DNA from: Nitrospira sp.
GTDB taxonomy: Bacteria > Nitrospirota > Nitrospiria > Nitrospirales > Nitrospiraceae
NCBI GenBank assembly: GCA_022842445.1
Contig: JALHPO010000001.1
Location: forward strand, 80,482 to 144,481
Reading direction: 5' to 3'
Length of the DNA stretch: 64,000 bases
Positions 25,243 to 34,251 of this stretch are shown piece by piece. The notes beneath the pieces were generated by a model. That model worked only from the letters and a program-made list of their open reading frames with translations. It ran no database searches and was not told the DNA's origin. A program made the position numbers and the translations under genes. Within the stretch, counting starts at the first letter, position 1. Every line of letters starts with the position of its first letter.

Positions 25243-26358
25243 TCAACTTGTCTCCTCAGGTCTGTCCGTCACGATTGGGCCCAGCTCGGCCGTATCACTC
25301 CGGTACGTCTCCAGCAGTGTTATCGCCACCGCGACGACCAATGGCCCGGCCACGATCCCGAGCAGGCCAAAGAACTGAATGCCTCCGATCACACTGAAAA
25401 ACATGATCAACGAGTGCACTTTCGACACTTTACCGACGATCATGTTCCTGACCAGTTCGTCGATCACCACGGATAACACAATTCCCACCGCGACCAGCGC
25501 CCCTGCCTGCATATACGCCCCCTGGATTGCCAAATAGCCCGCAGCCGGAATCCAGACCAGTGCAGCCCCCACGAACGGGATATACGCCGTGATGGCCATG
25601 ACGGCGCCCCACAGGATCGGGGACGGTAATCCCACCGACCAAAATGCCAGCCAGCCGATGACCCCTTCCAGCAACGCCACGATCGTATTGCCGTACACAG
25701 CGCCTTTGACCACTTCGTCGAAGCGTGTCAGAACCAACCGGCGGCGCTCCGGCGTGAGCGGGAAATTCTCCTGTGTCCAATCGACGATGCGCTTTCCGTC
25801 CCGAAAAAAGTAGAACGCGGACAACAGCACGATGCCGAACTCGATCGCCCATTGCACCAGATTGCTTACCACGTTGGTCGACTGCTGAATCAAGAGTTTC
25901 CCGAGATCAGCCACGCCCGTCACCAAGCTCGACTGCAAATCACTCCCCGTCAACCGCTCGAGGTTCTGAAATTGGACGACAAACCCCGCAATCACCGGGT
26001 ACCGCCGCCAACCTTCCCCTACGGATAGTTCGCCCTGCTGCAGATACGTGGCCAGCGAGGACACCATCCCTGCGAGATCTTGCGCGACGAGAAGCGTGAG
26101 ATAAAACAGCGGAAGCAGGAGTCCAACGGTCATGATTGCGCACAGGAGAAAAGCGCTCAGCGCCTCCCGTCCACCGGTAGCACGGAGGACGAGGCCATAC
26201 AGCGGATACAGTGCATACACCAGCACGACGGCCCAGAGAATTGGAGAAAATAGCGGGCTGAGGATGAATCCGGCGAGTGCCAATGTCCCGGCCATCAACG
26301 CGATATGCGTCAGTCTGCTGGCCTTCAACATCGTCGGGTGCTGAGGTTGATGTGGCAT
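25243..26358 (-). CDS. AI-2E family transporter (PerM-like permease)
   Basis: A 371-residue membrane protein with about eight helices. AFYFFRDGKRIVDWTQENFPL and YGNTIVALLEGVIGWLAFW, followed by PFVGAALVWIPAAGYLAIQG and VVIDELVRNMIVGKVSKVHS, are the conserved core of the AI-2E/PerM family. Members have been linked to autoinducer export or Na+/H+ exchange, and the role here is open. ATG at 26358 chosen; no clear ribosome site exists, and ATG at 26331 is an alternative. It is a single gene with a palindrome upstream. Confidence 0.87.
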   Translation of the reverse strand: MPHQPQHPTMLKASRLTHIALMAGTLALAGFILSPLFSPILWAVVLVYALYPLYGLVLRATGGREALSAFLLCAIMTVGLLLPLFYLTLLVAQDLAGMVSSLATYLQQGELSVGEGWRRYPVIAGFVVQFQNLERLTGSDLQSSLVTGVADLGKLLIQQSTNVVSNLVQWAIEFGIVLLSAFYFFRDGKRIVDWTQENFPLTPERRRLVLTRFDEVVKGAVYGNTIVALLEGVIGWLAFWSVGLPSPILWGAVMAITAYIPFVGAALVWIPAAGYLAIQGAYMQAGALVAVGIVLSVVIDELVRNMIVGKVSKVHSLIMFFSVIGGIQFFGLLGIVAGPLVVAVAITLLETYRSDTAELGPIVTDRPEETS

Positions 26359-26434
26359 CTGCCAACAAGCATAGCGAAGCACAGCGAGTACAGCAACCTG
26401 ACAAAAGGTTCCTATGAAGGTTCAAGATTCTAGT

Positions 26435-26458
26435 GCATCACCAGTATCCTGGTGATGC
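26435..26458. promoter_or_regulatory. Perfect 2x10-bp palindrome upstream of the AI-2E gene
   Basis: GCATCACCAG and CTGGTGATGC are separated by TATC. On the minus strand a TAGAAT follows within 3 bases and could be the -10 of the AI-2E gene, which would make this an operator. No T-run, so a terminator for the next gene is less likely. Confidence 0.45.
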
Positions 26459-26575
26459 CAGACGGGCAGGAAAAGGGAACAGGCTACTTATCTAACAATT
26501 TTGGCGGTCGCCTGCGCGGCCTCAGTGTTGATTCCAGCCCCAAGGCTGCCGCAATTCTCGCCTGCCACTGGCTTC

Positions 26576-27214
26576 TCACGGCCGCTTTAACAGCCAGACA
26601 TTTTCTTTCGCCGGCGCTTTCCCCTTCAGTCCACCCTGCACCTCCGTGCCGGCAATGAGGGTAAGAGTGTACGTGGATACGTAGTGTCGGCGAACTTCTT
26701 CGTTGCTCACGGAAAACGGGGGCCCCTCCACGAGGCTCTGATCGTACTCGTAGCTAATCAGGAGCTGTGGCGCCTTACCGGTTATCTCCAGGAGATGCGC
26801 GACATATCGTTTTCGCATGTCTTCGGGCAACGCAACCAAGGCAGCCCGGTCATAGACGGCATCGACCTGGCCGAGCATCAGTCGAGACACCGAAAAGATG
26901 TCGCCGACAAAGAGGTCGAGATTGTTCGCGCTCCACCGCTCGATGCTTCCCACGTTCTCGATGTCCGGCTGCATTCCGAGCTCGATGAATAACTGCTCAA
27001 TGGCGAGTTGACTCAATTCGGCTCCGGCTACGCGATAGCCACGGGACAGCAGCCACGAGATATCCAGCGTCTTTCCGCATAAAGGAACAAACACCCGGCG
27101 ACCTTTGCCGACCGACAATTCGCGGAAGTATGTGACCAGGAGTGGGTTCGCTTTTTTTTCGTGGAAACCGATTTCGTTCTTTTCCCACCGTTGGCGCCAA
27201 AAACTTGCATCCAT
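26576..27214 (-). CDS. tpm: Thiopurine S-methyltransferase family protein
   Basis: SAM-dependent methyltransferase of 212 residues; bacterial Tpm proteins methylate thiopurines or selenium and tellurium compounds. DASFWRQRWEKNEIGFHEKK is the conserved N-terminus, VFVPLCGKTLDISWLLSRGY and VAGAELSQLAIEQLF form the SAM site, and YDRAALVALPEDMRKRYV matches the substrate region. The start MDASFW at 27214 is preferred because GAAGGGG lies 5-6 bases upstream; ATG at 27220 is too close to that site. Confidence 0.92.
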   Translation of the reverse strand: MDASFWRQRWEKNEIGFHEKKANPLLVTYFRELSVGKGRRVFVPLCGKTLDISWLLSRGYRVAGAELSQLAIEQLFIELGMQPDIENVGSIERWSANNLDLFVGDIFSVSRLMLGQVDAVYDRAALVALPEDMRKRYVAHLLEITGKAPQLLISYEYDQSLVEGPPFSVSNEEVRRHYVSTYTLTLIAGTEVQGGLKGKAPAKENVWLLKRP

Positions 27215-27359
27215 ATTCATCCCCTTCACTCTAGTGTCTTCCTGAACGAGCCAACGCGCACTGGCTCGATCAACCTACAAGAACACGATGGAGCGATCAG
27301 AATCACCCCTTCGCTTCACTTACATGTGGAGCAACGTAGTCCATTCGGAGGAGCCGGAG

Positions 27360-28226
27360 TTATCGTGGAAGCTTGAGCACCCAGCTGAGCACTGTGTCGG
27401 AAACCCGATCGGGCAGGAGCTTCACCATCAGCGCACGGAATTTCGCATCGGCGCCCACGAGATACCGGGTCTTCGGACGAGCTGCCGTCAATGCATGTTC
27501 TACAGCCTGCGCCACGGCATCGGGAGCAATGGCCCGATTGGCTGCCTCCGCGACAACCTTCTTTACCCCGGCGATCACGCCTGCATATAACAGTCGCAAC
27601 TCAGGCGTGGTGGCAGCCTCCAGATCTGTCGCACCCTTGCCCGACTTATCCCAGATCGGTGTCGCAATCGCGCCCGGCTCTACAATCGACACCTCGATCC
27701 CCCATTGCTGGACTTCCAATCGCAACGCATCGGTGATCGCTTCGAGAGCAAACTTGGACGCAGAATAGGGACCCATCAGAGGCATCGCTGCGCGGCCAGC
27801 AATCGAACCCATATTCACAATACGTCCCCGGGCCGTCCGTATCAGCGGGAGGAACGTCTGTGTGACCGCCACCTGGCCGATCAGATTGATCTCTAACTGC
27901 CGGCGCAGATCCGGAATCGGCACCGCCTCCAGCGGACCCACTACAGCAATACCGGCGTTATTGATGAGGCCGAACAATCCGCGGGTGCCAACGTGCGTTG
28001 CAACGATCGTGCGGGATTGTTGGATCGACACGTCATCCGTCACATCGAGGATGAGAGGGATCAACCGGTTCGCTTCACCCTGCCGTTGCAGCGCCTCGCC
28101 ATCCTCAATTTTCCGGACGCCTGCAAATACCACAAAGCCCAAGCGGTCCAGATGAAACGCGCAGGCTGCGCCGATTCCCGTAGACGCGCCGGTGATGACA
28201 ACCGCTCTCCCGTTCCCAATCGACAT
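27360..28226 (-). CDS. Short-chain dehydrogenase/reductase
   Basis: Classical SDR of 288 residues. TGASTGIG at 12-19 binds the cofactor, LINNAGIAVVGP stabilises it, and SIAGRAAMPLMGPYSASKFA holds the catalytic Ser, Tyr and Lys. The basic residues after the first strand (VRKIED) suggest NADP(H). The long C-terminal tail (from about 200) is of the retinol dehydrogenase-like or 'SDR family oxidoreductase' type. Substrate unknown. It lies upstream of tpm with 145 bases between; co-transcription is possible. Confidence 0.9.
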   Translation of the reverse strand: MSIGNGRAVVITGASTGIGAACAFHLDRLGFVVFAGVRKIEDGEALQRQGEANRLIPLILDVTDDVSIQQSRTIVATHVGTRGLFGLINNAGIAVVGPLEAVPIPDLRRQLEINLIGQVAVTQTFLPLIRTARGRIVNMGSIAGRAAMPLMGPYSASKFALEAITDALRLEVQQWGIEVSIVEPGAIATPIWDKSGKGATDLEAATTPELRLLYAGVIAGVKKVVAEAANRAIAPDAVAQAVEHALTAARPKTRYLVGADAKFRALMVKLLPDRVSDTVLSWVLKLPR

Positions 28227-28419
28227 ATCGAGCCTTCTTCCTTGATGATTTCAACAATAGCCGGTCTATGGGCCACTTCGCACCGTTCAGAACGATACGT
28301 CGAAAACAGGTTACTGGAATACCGCTTGAGTTTCCGGTCTGAGCTACGAGCCTTGGAACAAGTGCTCTGATAGTACACCCCCAAAACTAGAAACCTGCAA
28401 CTTTCCAATCGGCGCTTGG

Positions 28420-28449
28420 TAGACACCGGCCTGGGTCTTCGGCTATCAT
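28420..28449 (+). promoter_or_regulatory. Possible promoter of the tRNA gene
   Basis: TAGACA (28420-28425), 18 bases, TATCAT (28444-28449), ending 32 bases before the mature tRNA. A modest match. Confidence 0.4.
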
Positions 28450-28481
28450 CTCCCCCGACTTACCGGCAAATTCAACACCGT

Positions 28482-28557
28482 GGCGGTGTAGCTCAGTTGG
28501 TAGAGCAGCGGACTCATAAGCCGCGGGTCCCCCGTTCAATCCGGGGCACCGCCACCA
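28482..28557 (+). tRNA. tRNA with CAT anticodon (Met elongator or Ile2), CCA encoded
   Basis: Full cloverleaf of 76 bases: acceptor GGCGGTG/CACCGCC, D arm GCTC/GAGC, anticodon loop CTCATAA, T arm CCCCG/CGGGG with loop TTCAATC, and encoded CCA. The anticodon stem GCGGA/GCCGC has an A-G mismatch at its last pair (31-39). It lacks initiator features. Elongator Met is most likely, but a lysidine-modified Ile2 tRNA also has CAT and cannot be excluded. Confidence 0.93.
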
Positions 28558-28830
28558 TACGAAGCCAACTCGACCTAGAGACGTTCTCATGGCTCTTGGC
28601 AACGAGACCAGCTCTTCCATTGCAACAGGCCCTTTTCATCAGTGTCATGCCCGGCGTGGCATCGCGTGTTGTTTTGTCCTAACAGATGGCAATTTTTCTA
28701 TTGGAGTAGCTTATCCTTCAGACGACGGCGCAGTTTTTCATGCTCCATGCAAAGATCTCACTAGGAACTAGGAGGCATTACCCCGGAAGCAAAACGATCA
28801 GGTTTGAGTTCTCTACTGAAAGGATGCCCC

Positions 28831-29355
28831 ATGCTCAATTTGCCCGTGAAGGTTTCGGCGAGACACAACGGGAAATCGTTGCACCTGGACAACGCAGTGG
28901 AAACTATGACTTTGATCGGCCAGGATGACGAGCCGATCGGAACAGTGTCCTGGGACGCTGTGATCGATTTCATTCACAACTCAAGCAGAACGACCCGCCC
29001 TCAGCGACCACCCCGCAATTACTCCCGCAGCCCGCTCGCAGCCACACTGAGATATACGACACCAGGCAGTAGAAACTCCTCGGGCGTCACCTGTGAGATC
29101 GGCGGAGGCGGTATTTTCATTGAGACATCGAATCCTCCCCAAATAGGCACGATACTCACGCTGGAACTCGCCCTCCCTGATGATCCCGCCAACCCGATCA
29201 GTGCGCAAGGGCAAGTCGCCTGGGTCAGGGCCGAGGAACAGCGTCACGTGCTCTATCCCGGGATGGGGGTTCAATTCACTGAGATTTCAGATGAAAGCCG
29301 GGCCCGCATCGTCAAGATGGTCAAATCCCTAGACCACTCGCGCAGCGGAAAGTGA
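28831..29355 (+). CDS. PilZ-domain protein with a degenerate second motif
   Basis: A 174-residue protein. An N-terminal part of about 60 residues, not recognised, is followed by a PilZ fold. The first c-di-GMP motif is present as RNYSR (62-66). The second, normally (D/N)xSxxG, reads EIGGGG at 89-94, so binding may be weak or lost. YPGMGVQFTEISDESRARI is the typical C-terminal part. ATG at 28831 has AAAGGATG upstream. Single gene downstream of the tRNA. Confidence 0.8.
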   Translation: MLNLPVKVSARHNGKSLHLDNAVETMTLIGQDDEPIGTVSWDAVIDFIHNSSRTTRPQRPPRNYSRSPLAATLRYTTPGSRNSSGVTCEIGGGGIFIETSNPPQIGTILTLELALPDDPANPISAQGQVAWVRAEEQRHVLYPGMGVQFTEISDESRARIVKMVKSLDHSRSGK

Positions 29356-29406
29356 GCCACATGCTTCTGTCTCCGACCACGCTCGAGCATCGAACCATAA
29401 ACGCGC

Positions 29407-32019
29407 TCACTCCTCCCTCAGCCCCTCTGCCACCGGCTGACGTGCGGCCCACCGGGCGGGAAAGTACCCGGCCACGAGTGTTGCAGCTGCGGCAAGGCCG
29501 ACGGCTTGAATGAGGGGACCGATGGGCACGATCATTTGAATCGTCCACCCGAACGACTGTTTATTGATCACTGAAACGAGCAGGAACGAGAGCGCGCCGC
29601 CGCCGATCAAACCCAAGCCGATCCCCACCAGACCCAGGTACGCAGCTTCCCATAGCACTAACTCCTGGATCTGTCGGGCGCTACCGCCGATGGCCCGTAA
29701 CGTGGCAAACTCCCTGCGCCGTTCCAGCACCGACGTGACCAAGGTATTGACGATGCCGAGCATGGCGATGATGATCGCGATCGCTTCCAGCACATAGGTC
29801 ATCAGAAATGTCCGGTCGAAGATTTCGAGGATCTCCGTTCGTAGTTCGGTGTTGCTGATAACCAACGGGGGGAGTCTGCCGCTATTAGCCTCGCCCAGTT
29901 TCTGGACAATGGCTTTCCGCACCTGGTCTGCATCCGCTCCCGCCGTAAGATAGACAGGAAAGACCGTGACCAGTTCATCATGCCAAAGCGACTGATACAG
30001 AGTGCGATCTATCACGAGCTTTCCTCCGTCGGTCGAATAGTCATAAAACACTGCGACGACCGGAAACTGTTTGATGCCTTCCGGAGTCGTGACCTCCAGT
30101 AACGAGCCCTCCTCAACCCCCAGCCGATCCGCCAATACTTCAGAGATCAGCACACCACCGATATCCGCCGCGCGGTTGAGTTGCTCGGAGGAGTCACCTT
30201 TCCGGAGAAGATACCGGCTCCGTTGCGCATGCAGTCGCAAGTCACGCGAGACGATCGCGACGCGCCGACCATCCACGGTGATGCGGACATCGCGGTACGT
30301 ATCCACCGCCTCCACACCGGGAATCCCCGACAACGCCTGCAGCCAGGACGGCGGAAGACTCCGTCCAATACTTCCTGCTTCTGTGCCTCGCAACCATAGC
30401 GACGGCGCCACAACCACGTCGGACAACACCGTATCGGCCACCCACACCTCCACCGTATGCCGGAAACTGCGTACCATGACGAGCACGCCGATCATGATCG
30501 CGAGTCCGACCATCAAGGCGGACACCGTGACTCCGTTGCGTCCGGGATTGCGTGACGCATGATCGACCGCGATCTCCCTGATAACGCCCCGCGTTCCCGA
30601 TGCGCCGCGTTCCCTCCGGCCGCTCCGCCACCCGACGATGCAAATCGGAGCAAGACACGAGAGTCCTGCCAGCACACAGAGGGTGGCCAGGTAGCCCAGC
30701 ACCGGGATGCCTCCTATGGGCTCGGTCAGACTCAACCCGCCGGCGGTCGCGAGCAACACCAATCCGACCGCCCCCAACGTGCCGGCCCGAAGCTGCCGGC
30801 CTGCTTCATAATCACCGGGGGCCAAGGCGCGCGCAGGTGCCGTTCGACTCGCATCTCCGCTCGGCCCGATGGCGCCGATCATGGACACTACGACTCCGAT
30901 CACGATCCCTTCCAAAGAAATCTGCCAGAACCAGCCGGCTTCGAAGAACCGGCCGGCCTCGGCCGCAACCGGGACGTAGAGATCCGAAATCGTCCGGCTC
31001 AACAGCGCGATCAGTTTCTGAGCCAGTATCAAGCCTGCGACACTCCCGACGATTCCACCCGCCAATCCGAACAGACCGGCCTCGGCCAAGAAGAGCGCCG
31101 CCACGCGAGATTGAGTCATGCCGATGGCCCGATAAATCCCGATCTCCCGGCGCCGCCTGGCTACGGCAAATGCCATTGTGTTGTAAATCAGGAACATGCC
31201 GACCAGCAGTCCCACCCAACTCAGCACCGTCAAGTTCAGGCGAAACGCCCGCACCATTTGCTCTACTTGTTTCGTCCGACTCGACGGGCGTTCGATTGTG
31301 ACGTGAGGCGGCATAACCTCGCGCAGATTCTGCGCCACCTCTTCAACCGATTTTGTCACATCGGTCACCAGATCGATCCGATCCAGCCGCCCGACCATCC
31401 CGAACGTAATCTGGGCCGCCGCAATATCCATCACCGCAAGGTGATCCCAGGATGACGTTCGATCCGAGCTATCTTCTAAAATGCCTGACACCAGGCACAG
31501 GATAGGACCTGGGCCGATCTGCAAAGAAACCCTGTTGCCGACCGACAGATTCCACTCGGCCGCCAGCTTCCGCCCTAACAACACCGTGTTTGGATCGAGT
31601 ACCACATCCAACCGGTGTTCCGTCGCTTGCTGGGTGAGCCGAAACCCGCGCGAATCAGCCTCGGCGAAAATATCCAAGCCAAGCACCTGCACGGCCTGAC
31701 TGCGCCCGCCGGCGTCGATCCGCACTGCCGTTTGAAGAATCACAGGAGAAGCCGATGTGACACCGGACACACGGCGCGCAGCCGTAATGAGCCGTTCGTC
31801 CAGCCCTAATTCACCGCCTGAAATTTCCAGGGTTGTCGGACCTGCCACCGTCAACACGGCCTGTTCAAACGAACGAAGCACGTCGACATTAGCCGTCCGC
31901 ACCGCCACAGAGGCTGAGACGCCAAGGGCGACCCCGATGACGGTCAACAGCGTGCGCAGCGGCCATTGAGTCACATGGGCGGAAACGATCAGCAGGAAGA
32001 CTTTGATAAAGGAGGGCAT
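29407..32019 (-). CDS. Large FtsX-type ABC transporter permease (YbbP-like)
   Basis: An 870-residue permease with about ten helices: one near the N-terminus, and two FtsX domains, at about residues 250-420 and 730-865 (VGLLVGMFLIYNTMAFAVAR and RRREIGIYRAIGMTQSRVAA; RRREFATLRAIGGSARQIQE). Large extracytoplasmic domains lie between. This is the layout of YbbP, which pairs with the LolD-like ATPase YbbA and is thought to move lipids or lipoproteins. The likely partner ATPase is at 33389-34087, with pyrD and a LuxR gene in between. ATG at 32019 chosen; upstream codons to 32064 are open. Confidence 0.87.
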   Translation of the reverse strand: MPSFIKVFLLIVSAHVTQWPLRTLLTVIGVALGVSASVAVRTANVDVLRSFEQAVLTVAGPTTLEISGGELGLDERLITAARRVSGVTSASPVILQTAVRIDAGGRSQAVQVLGLDIFAEADSRGFRLTQQATEHRLDVVLDPNTVLLGRKLAAEWNLSVGNRVSLQIGPGPILCLVSGILEDSSDRTSSWDHLAVMDIAAAQITFGMVGRLDRIDLVTDVTKSVEEVAQNLREVMPPHVTIERPSSRTKQVEQMVRAFRLNLTVLSWVGLLVGMFLIYNTMAFAVARRRREIGIYRAIGMTQSRVAALFLAEAGLFGLAGGIVGSVAGLILAQKLIALLSRTISDLYVPVAAEAGRFFEAGWFWQISLEGIVIGVVVSMIGAIGPSGDASRTAPARALAPGDYEAGRQLRAGTLGAVGLVLLATAGGLSLTEPIGGIPVLGYLATLCVLAGLSCLAPICIVGWRSGRRERGASGTRGVIREIAVDHASRNPGRNGVTVSALMVGLAIMIGVLVMVRSFRHTVEVWVADTVLSDVVVAPSLWLRGTEAGSIGRSLPPSWLQALSGIPGVEAVDTYRDVRITVDGRRVAIVSRDLRLHAQRSRYLLRKGDSSEQLNRAADIGGVLISEVLADRLGVEEGSLLEVTTPEGIKQFPVVAVFYDYSTDGGKLVIDRTLYQSLWHDELVTVFPVYLTAGADADQVRKAIVQKLGEANSGRLPPLVISNTELRTEILEIFDRTFLMTYVLEAIAIIIAMLGIVNTLVTSVLERRREFATLRAIGGSARQIQELVLWEAAYLGLVGIGLGLIGGGALSFLLVSVINKQSFGWTIQMIVPIGPLIQAVGLAAAATLVAGYFPARWAARQPVAEGLREE

Positions 32020-32123
32020 CAGGAACCAGTGACACCGGACGAACAGGAGAGATCCTGGAAGCAACCACCCGTCAAAACCCGAGAAATCAACCCCAAAATC
32101 CCGTGCGAAGATCGGCCGTTTCG

Positions 32124-32152
32124 TTTACACATGTAGGATCCTTTGCTAGACT
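32124..32152 (+). promoter_or_regulatory. Promoter of the LuxR-type HTH gene
   Basis: TTTACA (32124-32129) and TAGACT (32147-32152), spacer 17. The predicted transcript starts near 32159 and so excludes upstream start codons of the longer open frame. Confidence 0.6.
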
Positions 32153-32180
32153 TACCTCACGATTTCAGGAGGCACCTACG

Positions 32181-32459
32181 GTGGCACACAGTCGAGGCAA
32201 TACCGCACTCTCCTTCGAACCGGCAGAAAACGGACGAAAACAGGCTTCCCAGATTACTCCCCGTCAATCGCAAATCCTCAAGATGGTAGCGATGGGGCAC
32301 ACCAACCGCGAAATCGCCGTTTCGTTGAAGATCAGCGTCCGTACGGTCGAAGTGCACCGTTTCAATCTGATGCGGCGGCTCAACGCCCGCAACGTCGCCC
32401 AACTTCTGCGCCAATCGCTGCGCAATAACTTGCTGCCGGCAAGTTTCGGCAAACGTTAA
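32181..32459 (+). CDS. Stand-alone LuxR/GerE-type HTH protein
   Basis: A 92-residue protein consisting of a LuxR-type DNA-binding domain: ITPRQSQILKMVAMGHTNRE, IAVSLKISVRTVEVHRFNLM and RRLNARNVAQLLRQ. There is no receiver or ligand domain; a short 25-residue N-terminus precedes it. The GTG at 32181 is the start because AGGAGG lies 9 bases upstream and the promoter lies just before it; the open frame to 32103 would begin upstream of the promoter. It ends 3 bases from the end of convergent pyrD. Confidence 0.82.
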   Translation: MAHSRGNTALSFEPAENGRKQASQITPRQSQILKMVAMGHTNREIAVSLKISVRTVEVHRFNLMRRLNARNVAQLLRQSLRNNLLPASFGKR

Positions 32460-32462
32460 CGG

Positions 32463-33392
32463 CTACAGCTCTTTGACCATCCCCCGGCATTCCGCGACTG
32501 AGCGATATCCTTTTCGCGCCAGAATTCCGGCCAGCTCCTTGTCCAGCCGGCCGAACACATCCAGCCCCTCTTCTACCAACACCGTACCGACTTGTATTGC
32601 TGATGCACCGCACAACAGATGCTCGAACGCATCCACGCCGTCCATAACACCGCCGGTGCCGATGATCGGGATTCTGCCTTGAAAGATTTTGTAGAACGCG
32701 CGGACATTCGCCAGTGCCACCGGTTTAATGAGCCTGCCACCCAGCCCGCCGAATCCGCCCTTTGGTTTGATAACGACGGCTTCGCGCTCCGGATCGACCA
32801 CCAATCCGTTGCCCACCGAATTGATCATGTTGAGAAAGTCGATGCCGTATCGTCCGATCACTTTCCCCATCGCCTCGTGATGCGCCGGATCAAAATAGGG
32901 TGGCAGCTTCAACCCCATGGGAACCGTGATGATCTGGCGTACCCGCTTGATCACCCGCTCGGACGACTCCGGATCGTAGCCGATTTGAGGTTTACCGGGG
33001 ATGTTCGGGCACGAGAGGTTCACTTCGATGAGGTCCGGCTGAGCCGCATTGATGGCAGCGGCAATGGTCGGGAAGTCCTCCTCACAAAGACCCGCCACAC
33101 TCGCCACGACCGGCTTTCCAAATCGCTTCAGCTCAGGAATCAGTTCGGCATAGGCCTTGTACCCAAGGTTGGGCAGTCCCATGGAATTGATCGATCCGCC
33201 GGGAAATCCATAGTAACGCGGCTCAGGATTGCCCTGACGCGGTTCGACCGTCATCGACTTGGTCACGATCGCACCGGCTGCGGACTTTCCCAACGCCACC
33301 AGTTCATCACGTGTGACGCAGAGAGCCCCGGCGGCATTCATGAAACAGCTGGGAAATCTCACGCCTGCGATCGTGGTCGAAAGATCTGTCAT
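32463..33392 (-). CDS. pyrD: Dihydroorotate dehydrogenase, class 1A type
   Basis: Flavoenzyme that oxidises dihydroorotate to orotate. The 309-residue sequence has the class 1A pattern EVNLSCPNIPGKPQIGYD with catalytic Cys128, plus INSMGLPNLGYKAY and IGTGGVMDGVDAFEHLL. Class 1A enzymes are cytosolic and use fumarate, and need no PyrK; none is seen. It overlaps the upstream ABC ATPase gene by 4 bases (ATGA), so the two are translationally coupled, a surprising partnership. It lies 28 kb from the other pyr genes. Confidence 0.93.
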   Translation of the reverse strand: MTDLSTTIAGVRFPSCFMNAAGALCVTRDELVALGKSAAGAIVTKSMTVEPRQGNPEPRYYGFPGGSINSMGLPNLGYKAYAELIPELKRFGKPVVASVAGLCEEDFPTIAAAINAAQPDLIEVNLSCPNIPGKPQIGYDPESSERVIKRVRQIITVPMGLKLPPYFDPAHHEAMGKVIGRYGIDFLNMINSVGNGLVVDPEREAVVIKPKGGFGGLGGRLIKPVALANVRAFYKIFQGRIPIIGTGGVMDGVDAFEHLLCGASAIQVGTVLVEEGLDVFGRLDKELAGILARKGYRSVAECRGMVKEL

Positions 33393-34087
33393 CGCGCCAC
33401 CAGTTCGGGGTGCCGCTCGGTCCGCGCCACCAGCCGCCCATCTTGTATCGTCCAGACATAGTCGGCCGTATGGGCCGCCTGGTCGCTGTGTGTGACCAGC
33501 AAGACAGTCTGTTCACCCGCCTTGGCCAAATTCCTAATGAGGGTCATGATATCGGCCCCCTGATGCGAATCGATATTGCCAGTCGGTTCATCCGCCAGCA
33601 ATAGACGCGGCCGATGTGCCAGAGCCCTAGCAATCGCCACCCGCTGCTGTTCACCCCCGGATAGCTCGCCCGGCCGATGATGTCGCCGCCGGCTCATCCC
33701 CACCATCTCCAACACCTCGCTGGCCCGCATCGCCGCACTGCGTCCGCTGTCTCCGCGCAACAACAACGGCAGCGCAACATTCTCCTCCGCCGTCAGTCCG
33801 TGCACCAGATGAAAGGCTTGAAACACGATGCCGATGGTCTCACGCCTGATTCTTGTCCACTCGGAGCTGGACAAGCCGGTCGTGGACCGCCCATCGAGCA
33901 CAATGTCTCCCGTCGTGGGCTGATCCAGCCCGGCAATGAGATTCAGCAACGTGCTTTTCCCACACCCGCTCGGCCCGATAAATGCACAGAACTCTCCGCG
34001 CCGTATTTCCAAATTAATATCGGCCAACGCGGCCACCGTGGCTCCGCCGCGCACGTATGATTTGGAAAGCCCCTTCAAAACGACCAC
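33389..34087 (-). CDS. LolD/YbbA-type ABC transporter ATPase
   Basis: A 232-residue ATPase of the MacB/LolD branch. Walker [25 protein letters not shown] signature, Walker [13 protein letters not shown] and the switch His in LLVTHSD are all intact. The GTG start at 34087 has GGAG 8 bases upstream. It probably powers the large permease at 29407-32019, since no other partner is adjacent. Its 3' end overlaps pyrD. Confidence 0.92.
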   Translation of the reverse strand: MVVLKGLSKSYVRGGATVAALADINLEIRRGEFCAFIGPSGCGKSTLLNLIAGLDQPTTGDIVLDGRSTTGLSSSEWTRIRRETIGIVFQAFHLVHGLTAEENVALPLLLRGDSGRSAAMRASEVLEMVGMSRRRHHRPGELSGGEQQRVAIARALAHRPRLLLADEPTGNIDSHQGADIMTLIRNLAKAGEQTVLLVTHSDQAAHTADYVWTIQDGRLVARTERHPELVAR

Positions 34088-34251
34088 GAACGTATCTCCA
34101 AGACCCGTACATTGACTAAGTATGAATAACCGCTGTCGCGACGCCTGCTTTCGTATAGCACAACCATTTAGAATGCGACAACCTTGACAGGATAGACCTG
34201 TTCACCATAAAGAGAACATCGTGCTCATACGCTGGGACGCCGATACCGCCT

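Noticed and set aside
28589..28771. 60-codon open frame after the tRNA gene
   Set aside because: No ribosome site and no recognisable pattern; cannot be supported although it is possible.
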